64,000 nucleotides of DNA from a virus. This document shows positions 56,868 through 64,000 of the stretch, piece by piece. The position numbers and the translations under genes are program-made. The stretch spans positions 91,209-155,208 of IMG/VR virus record IMGVR_UViG_3300008108_000023. One strand, given 5' to 3'. How positions within the stretch are numbered: the stretch's first letter is position 1; every line of letters begins with the position of its first letter. The notes under the pieces are model-generated. The model saw only the letters and a list, made by a program, of their open reading frames with translations, did no database searches and had not been told where the DNA came from.

Positions 56868-57998
56868 GATATTCATCATGAAATCAATGTCCTCTTGTTT
56901 TTGAGAAATACTCTGAATTATTTCAACCCACACATCGTGGATTTTATCAATATCAAAATTTTCACTACTTGAAGGCAAACTCACACAAACTTTTCTTTCT
57001 TCTTTTATAAAATTTAAGTTTGTGTCTTCAGAAACTTCAAGAGAAAACTCTACATCGTTTTTTGAACAATACATGAAAAACTCAAAGAAAATTTTTGAGT
57101 TAAAAATATCATCAATTTTTTCTTCCATTAGTATATTATTTTTGTTATATGTATACCAACCATTTAATTCGGTTATAATGGTATCTTCTTTAAGATGTAA
57201 AAAAATCATTCTCGTTGGGTTCACAGTATGAAATCTAAAATCATAGTTCAATGATACCAAAACTAAATAATCAATATTTTTACCAATGTAATCCCTTACA
57301 TCTATAATATTTTTAAAACTATCACCTTGAAATTTAACAACCTTGCTTTGGATTCTTTTAACTTTTGTATTATCATCGTTGTTGACCGTGAATAAATCAC
57401 AACCGTTAACCATGTCAATCGAAGAACCCCTCACCAATGATGTCCTGTAAATCTTAGCTGTTTTTACATTTTTTTTAAAATAATGTTCAATACACAATTC
57501 ACCATATGTACCCGTACCAATCGTTTTGGATGCAATATGAAAAAGTTCATATAAAAAATCGCTAGGACCAACAGTCCTATGGTCTATCAATATTTTGTCT
57601 TTGTATACTCGAAACCATTTAAAATAGTTTTTTATTTCTTCTTCAATATAACTTGAACTATTACCATCAAAAGTAATTTCTTTTAATGGTACGCCATTTA
57701 GATTGTTTATTCCCTTAAGAAAATAATCTTGAAAAATCCATTCGTTTAATTTCTCAACAATTTTTATGTTGACAATATAGTTCGTATTAAACTGATTTAC
57801 AGGAGACCACGACCCCCTTGGGGTTAAAACACCATATGTCCCATTTTTTTGACAAAAACCATATTGGTTTTTACTCAAGTAGCATTCCTTAAAAACCTCT
57901 CTCCATTCACTCAAAAAAAGGTCCTTGATAGGTCCCTTTATTGTGCAAATCTTTTTTACGTGGTTTTCTATGTTTCTTAAGTTTCCGGTGGAATACAT
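56844..57998 (-). CDS. Nuclease-like hypothetical protein (antisense insert)
   Basis: 384 residues from the ATG at 57998, chosen over 58100 because the extension overlaps the gp13 leader. It contains SSIDMVNGCDLFTV followed by RIQSKVVKF, reminiscent of a PD-(D/E)xK core with QxK in place of ExK. A helical N-terminal domain and a beta-rich C-terminal half follow. It lies between two plus-strand genes, convergent with the helicase (24-base overlap) and divergent from gp13, with different orientation. That suggests a mobile or acquired cargo gene such as a restriction-like or homing nuclease. The function is inferred from one motif. Confidence 0.55.
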   Translation of the reverse strand: MYSTGNLRNIENHVKKICTIKGPIKDLFLSEWREVFKECYLSKNQYGFCQKNGTYGVLTPRGSWSPVNQFNTNYIVNIKIVEKLNEWIFQDYFLKGINNLNGVPLKEITFDGNSSSYIEEEIKNYFKWFRVYKDKILIDHRTVGPSDFLYELFHIASKTIGTGTYGELCIEHYFKKNVKTAKIYRTSLVRGSSIDMVNGCDLFTVNNDDNTKVKRIQSKVVKFQGDSFKNIIDVRDYIGKNIDYLVLVSLNYDFRFHTVNPTRMIFLHLKEDTIITELNGWYTYNKNNILMEEKIDDIFNSKIFFEFFMYCSKNDVEFSLEVSEDTNLNFIKEERKVCVSLPSSSENFDIDKIHDVWVEIIQSISQKQEDIDFMMNILKNLFKN

Positions 57999-58029
57999 TA
58001 ATATTTGGAATATTAAAACAAATATACAG

Positions 58030-58038
58030 ATATTTATT
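58030..58038 (+). promoter_or_regulatory. Late-promoter-like motif ATATTTATT (plus strand)
   Basis: GATATTTATTGATAAA precedes the gp13 start at 58054, in the same orientation as the gene. The only plus-strand structural gene has the motif on plus. Confidence 0.6.
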
Positions 58039-58053
58039 GATAAATCAAAGTTA

Positions 58054-59172
58054 ATGTCAACAACTGTCATTTCAAATACTGAAAAACAAAAATTGTACAC
58101 CCAAGTGTTTCATTTATTGGGTTTACCCGTTAGGGGAGTTGAACTCACAGAAGAACAAATGGACACCTTTTTAGAGTTGTCAGTATCTGAATATGAACAA
58201 TATGTAAGTGATTGGTTGATTGAATCACAGTGGTCAGCACTCGCTGGTCTTAATGTGGATACACAATCATTAACAAGAGCGTTTACCACAAGGAGTTTAG
58301 ATTACGAGACACAATACACCCATTCTTACTCTAAGATTGTAGGTCTACAGACGGGTGGTAATAGTGAATTAAAAAAAGATTATATTTCATTATCTGCGAA
58401 CACACAAACTTATGTGATTCCTGCTGGTAGAGAGATTAATGAATTATTGTGGTTCTCAAGAGCGGAATTAACAGACTCAATTGTTGACCCATTTTTAGGC
58501 GGTTTTGGTGGTCTTGGGGGTGTTGCTTTTGGTGGTGTCGGTGGATTTGCACAACAAGGAGCTTCGGGTTCTTATTTCTTATTACCAGCTTATGATTTAT
58601 TATTAAGAATGGGCGATAGAAATATTAAAAACCGATTAATTGGTGGTGACTTAACATATAGAATTACGGCAGGACCAAACGGAACAAAAATAGTTCACCT
58701 ATACAATGTACCAGGTGGTAGATTTGATTTTGGTTCGATTCAAAACAATAGACAAAAAGTGTGGTATTGGTATTATGATACCACAGACCCCGATACTTGT
58801 TTAGACAAAAATAGTGGTATTGTAAAATTACCTTCTGATGTTGAAACCGAAGAACTTACTTGGGACATGTTAAATAAACCAGCACAAAACTGGGTTAGGA
58901 AATATCTTATCGCATATTCAAAAGAAGGTTTAGGTAGAATATGGGGTAAATTCTCAGGTGATTTACAAGTACCTGATAGTTCTGTTAAGTTAGATTATTC
59001 AACATTGTTACAAGAAGGTAAAGATGAAAAATTAAAACTTATTGAGGAATTAATGAATCGTTTAGAAAGATTAAGACCCGATAAGTTAATGGAAAGAAAA
59101 GGAGCGGAAGCGGAAAACCTAAACAAAGCACTTAAGTACAGACCTTTCCAATCACCATTTAACGTAATCTAA
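58054..59172 (+). CDS. 13: Neck protein gp13-like
   Basis: 372 residues from the ATG at 58054 (T4 gp13 is 309). The N-terminal helical block (LYTQVFHLLGLPVRGVELTE, then QMDTFLELSVSEYEQYVSDW) and the strand QTYVIPAGREINELLWFSRA are typical of gp13 neck/connector proteins. A glycine-rich loop (FLGGFGGLGGVAFGG) is inserted near residues 140-165. The last 70 residues are helical. It seals the portal with gp14. The upstream in-frame ATG at 57925 is rejected. It ends adjacent to the DNA polymerase gene (convergent). Confidence 0.75.
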   Translation: MSTTVISNTEKQKLYTQVFHLLGLPVRGVELTEEQMDTFLELSVSEYEQYVSDWLIESQWSALAGLNVDTQSLTRAFTTRSLDYETQYTHSYSKIVGLQTGGNSELKKDYISLSANTQTYVIPAGREINELLWFSRAELTDSIVDPFLGGFGGLGGVAFGGVGGFAQQGASGSYFLLPAYDLLLRMGDRNIKNRLIGGDLTYRITAGPNGTKIVHLYNVPGGRFDFGSIQNNRQKVWYWYYDTTDPDTCLDKNSGIVKLPSDVETEELTWDMLNKPAQNWVRKYLIAYSKEGLGRIWGKFSGDLQVPDSSVKLDYSTLLQEGKDEKLKLIEELMNRLERLRPDKLMERKGAEAENLNKALKYRPFQSPFNVI

Positions 59173-62070
59173 TTAGATATTGGTTGCGTGATAAGCGTAA
59201 TCATTACCGTTGGTCTGAATAATCTCATCCTCATTACTCTTGATACTTTCAGCTTGTAGAGATACCACTTTTCTATTCAAATCCACCCAATAAGGGTCTG
59301 CTAACTTCAAACTGTCCTCCACATACATAAAGAAAGGGTCTCTTTTTACTCTATTCCAAAATAGTACTTCACTATCAGATAGTGTCATTACCTCATCGTA
59401 CTTATCTTGACCATCTTCCTTAAGAGGAAACCCACTTACTAATTCACATTGAGCTCTTGTAAAATATTGTCTGTCTTCGGGTTTTTCAACCAAAATATCG
59501 TGACGTATTTCAGGGTTGAAAACAACTAACAATGGTTCTATTCTCTTATTAAAATTAGTCAAGTATCTCGCCACGTTATAATCACCAGTCATGTCGGGAT
59601 TGTTTGTTAACTCCTTTTCAGAAATCATGTAACAATTAATCTGTATGTAATTATCTGGCATTGGTTTACCGTGTAATTTAGTAAACTCCTCTTGTTGTTT
59701 TTTGGTTGGTTTTGTTATTTTCTGAACATCACCGTCTGATTTTTTTTCACCATTATTAATATAGTAAATGGTCTCACCAAGACTGGCGGGATAGTTATTC
59801 TGAATAACCAACTCCATATGTGCTTGTCGAGACATCAAAGAACCAGCTTTCGTGGTTTTTTTAATATGTTTTTTGTAATCCTCGACCGATTGTTTTACAC
59901 GAGACTTATTAGCCATTTTAGACAATGGGATTTTCTTATCATAAATTTGTTGGACATATCTGTAATAAAGCTCAACAAAAGATAATCCATCGCCATTTAA
60001 TAGGTGTTTTAATCCTTCATCTAAAAATTCTACAACATATTGTTGAAGTTTTTTTGATTTAATAGTATTCCCCGTAAGTTTGATTTTTTCTTTACCTTTT
60101 TTAAGAAGTTTAATGATGTAATTTTTTCTTGAAACGTTGATACACGCAGGTGCGGTGTAATCAATATCAAGACCCATTTCATTTCTCATAAAAGTGTCAT
60201 TGAATTCCGCGGTATCTGCTTCGATACCAACGTATTCTTTCCCTTCTTCTACTAATTCATTCAAACCTTTACCAATGTATATGTGGGTATCAATATCATC
60301 GGGAGTAGAAAAGTTAACACCGTCCGTATCCATTACAAGAGGTTTATATCCTTTTTTCTCAAAGAACATAATCATCATACGAAGACACTGACGACCAGTA
60401 CATGTGATGGTTTCACCCATGTTCATATCACCCCATGGAAATACCTGTGGTGCGGACAAGGAACCAAAATAAGCGTTGATAAAAATCTTGATTGGTAATT
60501 GTTTACGGTCGTACATTTCTGCTTGTACGGGGTCACTATCTTTAAGTTCACCAGCAAGTCTTTTATATTTGATACGAATGTTTCTAAAGTACTTTAACAT
60601 AGACTTCTGAACACCCATAACATCACATTCAGGAAATACATCATAAACCAATTGGATTGATGGGTAAAGAGATGCGTAGTCAAATTTTACAATATTCTTG
60701 GAGTATCCGACATTTAATAATCTTGAAAGACCTCCTGTAATTGCTCTTTTTTCATCTTTGGTGGGTATTGCCAAACCGTTTTCATATGACCAAGCTAACA
60801 TGATAATTTTCCAAAGTGTTGCAGTTCCCATCGTTGCAATTCTTTCATAAGTTGTTGGTACCAATTTAGAAAGTAAGAACGTAGATTGAGAGAACGAATC
60901 ATCCACAATCATTGTTTCGTACAAGTCATCATCAAGATACTGTTCTACAATTCTTTGACCTGGCCATATTTCGTATTTATTAGGGTATTTGTCTAATAAA
61001 TTTTCAGTACCGGGTTCACCAATCTTTTTGTATTTACCTGTTTTAGGGTTAACGTAATAACTATCATTTTCCAAATATATTTTTGAAATAAAAGCACCAT
61101 CGACATATACCCGATTTGGTTTTTCTTTTTCCAAATATTGGGTAATGTATTTCAATCCCCAAGATTTAATTTCCGAATTAATTGCTTGTGCCCTTCTTAC
61201 TGCGTGAGCGATATCAACAATATTATGACCCCAAATGATATGTTGAGTGTAAGGTTCAATTTCATTTGCTAACTTTAATACACCTTCTTTTTGTTTAATC
61301 CCATCCGATGTGAGTATTGATGTACACTCAACAATATCAACACCTAAAATTTCGGCTCTTTTTAATATGAATGGAAAGTCAAATGACGCTGAATTATACC
61401 CACCAATAATTGTTGGTTTTAATTCTTTTATTATTTCAAAAAATTCTTCGATACATTTTTTCTCACCATCAGGACCAAAAGCGGGTATGGTTTTTTGTAA
61501 ACCACGGTTGTCCTTTACTCCAATAAGAATTATCTCATTAGTCTCAGGTTCAAGGCCCGTGGTCTCGATATCGAATACAAATCGATGAACACCTGAATAA
61601 TCATCAATACCTTTAAATAATCTTTTTTTCTTTTGAATAAGATATTGTTCTACAGGTGATAAAATAGTAAATAAGTGTTTAAAATTATCACCCCACGGGT
61701 CAATACCGCCTTGTTTGAAAAAACTAATTAATTCACGATAACCCTTTAGACTTTTTACTAAAAAATTTTGTCCATTTTCAAGTCTATCATTACCTTGGGT
61801 CTCAAGTTTATCAATAATAATACCGTATTCCCCCATTTTTTTCTTTTGTATGGATTTACTTCCTTGATAGAAATTACAAGAACTTAAATCACCAACCCAT
61901 AGAAATGGAGTTAAAGTGTCGGGTTTTACTACCTTACCCCTTACAGGGTCTTGAATAATTTTGTAAATTTTGTTGGTTTGGTAATCGTATTCAACCCCTA
62001 CAATGTATTCTTCAGGGTCCCAACCATTTAAAAAACTTTCGATTACCTCTTGAGAAATAACTTCTGACAT
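59173..62070 (-). CDS. 43: DNA polymerase, family B (gp43-like)
   Basis: 965 residues (T4 gp43 is 898). The proofreading exonuclease has FVFDIETTGLEP (D167, E169) and IIGGYNSASFDF (D231). The polymerase domain has FDYASLYPS (D463), the KIFINAYFG finger motif (527-535) and VMDTDGVNF with the second metal aspartates D580 and D582. That last motif has Gly where Ser is usual (DTDG rather than DTDS). It is the replicative polymerase and should interact with gp32 and clamp proteins. A palindrome precedes it (62101-62117). Confidence 0.95.
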   Translation of the reverse strand: MSEVISQEVIESFLNGWDPEEYIVGVEYDYQTNKIYKIIQDPVRGKVVKPDTLTPFLWVGDLSSCNFYQGSKSIQKKKMGEYGIIIDKLETQGNDRLENGQNFLVKSLKGYRELISFFKQGGIDPWGDNFKHLFTILSPVEQYLIQKKKRLFKGIDDYSGVHRFVFDIETTGLEPETNEIILIGVKDNRGLQKTIPAFGPDGEKKCIEEFFEIIKELKPTIIGGYNSASFDFPFILKRAEILGVDIVECTSILTSDGIKQKEGVLKLANEIEPYTQHIIWGHNIVDIAHAVRRAQAINSEIKSWGLKYITQYLEKEKPNRVYVDGAFISKIYLENDSYYVNPKTGKYKKIGEPGTENLLDKYPNKYEIWPGQRIVEQYLDDDLYETMIVDDSFSQSTFLLSKLVPTTYERIATMGTATLWKIIMLAWSYENGLAIPTKDEKRAITGGLSRLLNVGYSKNIVKFDYASLYPSIQLVYDVFPECDVMGVQKSMLKYFRNIRIKYKRLAGELKDSDPVQAEMYDRKQLPIKIFINAYFGSLSAPQVFPWGDMNMGETITCTGRQCLRMMIMFFEKKGYKPLVMDTDGVNFSTPDDIDTHIYIGKGLNELVEEGKEYVGIEADTAEFNDTFMRNEMGLDIDYTAPACINVSRKNYIIKLLKKGKEKIKLTGNTIKSKKLQQYVVEFLDEGLKHLLNGDGLSFVELYYRYVQQIYDKKIPLSKMANKSRVKQSVEDYKKHIKKTTKAGSLMSRQAHMELVIQNNYPASLGETIYYINNGEKKSDGDVQKITKPTKKQQEEFTKLHGKPMPDNYIQINCYMISEKELTNNPDMTGDYNVARYLTNFNKRIEPLLVVFNPEIRHDILVEKPEDRQYFTRAQCELVSGFPLKEDGQDKYDEVMTLSDSEVLFWNRVKRDPFFMYVEDSLKLADPYWVDLNRKVVSLQAESIKSNEDEIIQTNGNDYAYHATNI

Positions 62071-62100
62071 ATCGTATATTTTTGTTTTGACACATTTGCT

Positions 62101-62117
62101 TACAACACCGTGTTGTA
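62101..62117. promoter_or_regulatory. Palindrome upstream of DNA polymerase, candidate operator
   Basis: TACAACAC (62101-62108), one spacer base, GTGTTGTA (62110-62117): perfect inverted arms 31-47 bases upstream of the polymerase ATG. T4 gp43 represses its own translation by binding an mRNA hairpin; here the near-perfect spacing is better suited to a DNA-binding protein, so either is possible. Confidence 0.45.
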
Positions 62118-62157
62118 GTTTGTCTTGCTAACAATTATACGAAATAATCATCACATA

Positions 62158-62526
62158 TCAAAATATGGTGATAAATAATTTTTCCTTTACAGGAAGAATC
62201 AGTTTTGTGGTTGGATTTAAGTTGGTATCTAAAAATTGAACTGTAACTTTACCTTCATACTTACCAATTCTTGCGGTTTGTGATTCTGTGAATTGGTGGG
62301 TAATATAATATTCGTCTGTGGTTTGATTGTACTTTTTGTCTCTTGTGGTGATTAAACAAGTTGAGTTTAGGATTTCAGGTTCACCTGTCTCAACATCAAA
62401 CATATCAAAAGTAATATCACAACTTTCCAACATATCGTTGAATCCGGATTTATCATTTTTTCCATCATCAATAAGTCTCATTTTTAATATCGGTTGTGAA
62501 GCACCTTGTCTTATAAAAAATTCCAT
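62158..62526 (-). CDS. Small virion protein
   Basis: 122 residues, beta-rich (MEFFIRQGASQPILKMRLID, then FDMFDVETGEPEIL). It resembles N-terminal domains of phage upper-baseplate or fibre-attachment proteins by pattern, but I do not assign a family. Acidic, without cysteine clusters. It lies upstream of the polymerase and downstream of the frameshifted tail protein gene. Confidence 0.55.
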   Translation of the reverse strand: MEFFIRQGASQPILKMRLIDDGKNDKSGFNDMLESCDITFDMFDVETGEPEILNSTCLITTRDKKYNQTTDEYYITHQFTESQTARIGKYEGKVTVQFLDTNLNPTTKLILPVKEKLFITIF

Positions 62527-62531
62527 CTTAT

Positions 62532-63109
62532 TTAATATATTTTATTTAATACAAAAATGTCACTATATATTTTATTTGCGGGGTCACTTGAACTAAACTG
62601 AGCTGTTACTTCAATTGTATTTGAAACGGTGGTATCAAACGTAGTACTATTAACCGTATTGAACGCAAACCCACCTTGTGAACCATTAGATTGTTTTGTT
62701 GTATGAAATACACCAAGAGCAACTATACTGGCAACACCCGCAACACCGAGAGACCTAATTGTGAAATTTATAGAAAGTTGCCAAACGTCATCAACTGATG
62801 TTGTCATATTTTGAAGTCCAGAATCTGCTAAAATTACCGAACCAGTTTTAACTTTTATTCTTATATCATCACCATTTTTTGCGGATAAAAGACCACCAAA
62901 ATCCGCTCTAAAGCTATCACCAACCCTAAATCCATTAGCGGGAACACTTAAGGTTCCAACCCCACCGTCAATAACACTTAATTCTGATGTTGTACCACTT
63001 ATAGTTACACTATTTCCTGTTTGAGTGTGGTTCCACCTTGAGAAACAGCAAACTCCGCATTTGCGGTTAAACCTGTAAGTTCGGGTAATTGGGATATTGG
63101 TAAATTCAT
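62532..63109 (-). pseudogene. Tail fibre-type protein with apparent frameshift
   Basis: The ATG at 63109 opens with MNLPISQLPELTGLTANAEF and AVSQGGTTLKQ, then stops at 63005. The next frame (-1) continues as GNSVTISGTTSELSVIDGG, then VGTLSVPANGFRVGDSF and RIKVKTGSVILADSG, ending at 62532. Both halves are characteristic, in that order, of one phage minor tail protein. Adding one A to the AAA at 63020-63022 joins them into ~193 residues (GGTTLKTGNSV). So this is a sequencing/assembly indel in a homopolymer, a real disruption, or programmed -1 frameshifting. Confidence 0.7.
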
Positions 63110-63116
63110 CTTATTT

Positions 63117-63125
63117 TATAAATAT
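63117..63125 (-). promoter_or_regulatory. Late-promoter-like motif ATATTTATA
   Basis: Minus GATATTTATAAAATAAG just upstream of the ATG at 63109. Confidence 0.5.
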
Positions 63126-63138
63126 CTATTTTTATATT

Positions 63139-64000
63139 TTAATACGTTTGAGGTGTTTGATACGTATTTCTTGTGGTGGTAGAGTTAAATCCTGATACCG
63201 TATGTAACGTTGTCCAAGTTGTTCCATTATTACTACCGGCAATCGTCCATGATTTAGGGTCTCTACTTTCTTCATCATTTGCGGTACCCCATCTATAACC
63301 CGTAAACGCCTTTGCACTACTAAATTGAAAAATAAAATTACTTACATTTCCATTTGTTACAAAATTCAAATCCAAAGCTTTAGTTGTTAAATTACCATCC
63401 GCTAACTTTGGAGGTTCCTCACCAACAGGGTTATTACCACTTGGGTTAGTTACCGTAACACCAGCCATACTTTGGTCTACACCACCTATTTGAAAAACGA
63501 ATTCGGATGCTTGTATGCAATTCGCATTAGGTGGTGATGTTTTACTTTCAGTAATCTGCCACCTATAATATGTGTATGCGGGTCTTGATGGTGTTGGTGT
63601 TGGTGTTGGGGTAACCGACGGTGTTCTACTTGGTGTTATTGATGGTGTTACACTTGTTGAAGGTGTTCTACTTGGTGTAACAGACGGTGTAACAGATGGT
63701 GTTACACTTGGGGTTATAGACGGTGTAACAGATGGTGTTATCGATGGTGTTACACTTGTTGAAGGTGTCACTGTTGGGGTCGGAGATGGACCTGTTTCTA
63801 TTTTTATTTTATAATAGTTTTCTTGGAAAATATAATCACCGTTTTCTTGTAGTAAAAAATTACCTGATAAATCTTCTACGTACAGTGTACAAGTACTACC
63901 AAACGCGGGAAAAAATAAAGAATATGTTCCATAAAAATAAGACGCAACATAATCATAGGGTAATACTTGGGTGCCAAGATTAATAGTACCACCAGTATCT
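63139..64000 (-). CDS. Thr-Pro stalk protein with F5/8C-like domain (5' end outside window)
   Basis: 287 codons in frame from the right edge to the stop at 63139; no start is in the window. The first ~75 residues are a head domain with [13 protein letters not shown] and [10 protein letters not shown], clearly like the head of the 1-8482 protein ([23 protein letters not shown]). Then come [10 protein letters not shown] repeats. The C-terminal ~145 residues resemble an F5/8 type C (discoidin) module: [10 protein letters not shown] start, [11 protein letters not shown], and [20 protein letters not shown]. The F5/8C family binds glycans or surfaces, so this is a probable adhesin or fibre. Confidence 0.8.
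   Translation of the reverse strand, partial: DTGGTINLGTQVLPYDYVASYFYGTYSLFFPAFGSTCTLYVEDLSGNFLLQENGDYIFQENYYKIKIETGPSPTPTVTPSTSVTPSITPSVTPSITPSVTPSVTPSVTPSRTPSTSVTPSITPSRTPSVTPTPTPTPSRPAYTYYRWQITESKTSPPNANCIQASEFVFQIGGVDQSMAGVTVTNPSGNNPVGEEPPKLADGNLTTKALDLNFVTNGNVSNFIFQFSSAKAFTGYRWGTANDEESRDPKSWTIAGSNNGTTWTTLHTVSGFNSTTTRNTYQTPQTY
63585..63785 (-). repeat. Ser-Pro/Thr-Pro stalk repeats
   Basis: Minus-strand [10 protein letters not shown]-type repeats joining the head to the C-terminal domain in the partial gene at the right edge. Confidence 0.85.

Noticed and set aside
57925-58053. Upstream ATG for gp13
   Set aside because: The extension is hydrophobic, unlike gp13, overlaps the start of the antisense gene and lies upstream of the promoter-like motif.
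57999-58100. Upstream ATG of the antisense nuclease-like gene
   Set aside because: Would overlap the gp13 start region and adds a signal-like hydrophobic stretch with no family support.
62532-62807. Stand-alone 91-residue gene
   Set aside because: It is only the C-terminal part of the frameshifted tail protein, whose sequence continues upstream in the same frame.
63771-63771. GTG start for the right-edge gene
   Set aside because: The reading frame continues upstream through a folded head domain to the window edge, so this is an internal valine.
63572-63814. Plus-strand GVTDGV frame
   Set aside because: Shadow of the Ser-Pro repeats in the right-edge gene.

Overview
The window is part of the genome of a tailed, contractile (myovirus) phage of the T4-like superfamily. 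The evidence is a recognisable T4-type module set: sheath gp18, tube gp19, gp25/gp6/gp53-type baseplate wedge proteins, tape measure, gp13/gp14/gp15-type neck proteins, family-B DNA polymerase gp43, gp41-type helicase, UvsX, gp32, an RNase H/flap nuclease and a class I ribonucleotide reductase. The sequence is AT-rich. Start codons are preceded by A/T-rich stretches rather than Shine-Dalgarno motifs, which is typical of Bacteroidota, so a flavobacterial-type host is my inference. Portal, capsid and terminase genes are not here, so the genome continues beyond the window.

Layout (nearly everything is on the minus strand, so transcription runs right to left). 1-8482 is one enormous open reading frame: about 50 unique residues and then more than 2,700 residues of Thr-Pro repeats, running off the left edge. 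8573-23983 holds baseplate and tail-fibre-attachment proteins ending with gp6 and gp25. 24134-33686 holds nucleotide metabolism and replication/recombination genes (nrdA, nrdB, gp41 helicase, a duplicated-domain protein, RNase H, uvsX, gp32) and a Dps/ferritin-like protein with two small neighbours. 33732-48254 holds baseplate hub, tape measure, tail chaperone and tube genes. 48255-48602 is the largest non-coding gap; it contains nine CTAG sites and a perfect parS-like palindrome. 48603-55059 holds the sheath, a small plus-strand gene, a small minus gene, a gp15-like protein fused to a beta-propeller, and a gp14-like protein. 55113-59172 holds two plus-strand genes (SNF2/UvsW helicase and gp13 neck) flanking an antisense nuclease-like gene. 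59173-62070 is DNA polymerase. 62158-64000 holds small virion proteins, one with an apparent frameshift, and a second Thr-Pro protein that runs off the right edge.

Two themes tie the window together. First, three separate proteins (1-8482, 52010-54544, 63139-64000) share Thr-Pro stalk repeats. The two at the window ends also share the same small head domain, while the other ends carry different modules (a seven-blade DUF5122-type propeller, an F5/8C-like domain). This looks like a modular adhesin/fibre display system. Second, a short motif (consensus TATTTATW preceded by A or C) lies just upstream of virion genes on both strands and is absent ahead of the replication genes I checked. It is a good candidate late promoter. 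Strong intrinsic terminators separate the replication genes and tail genes into units.
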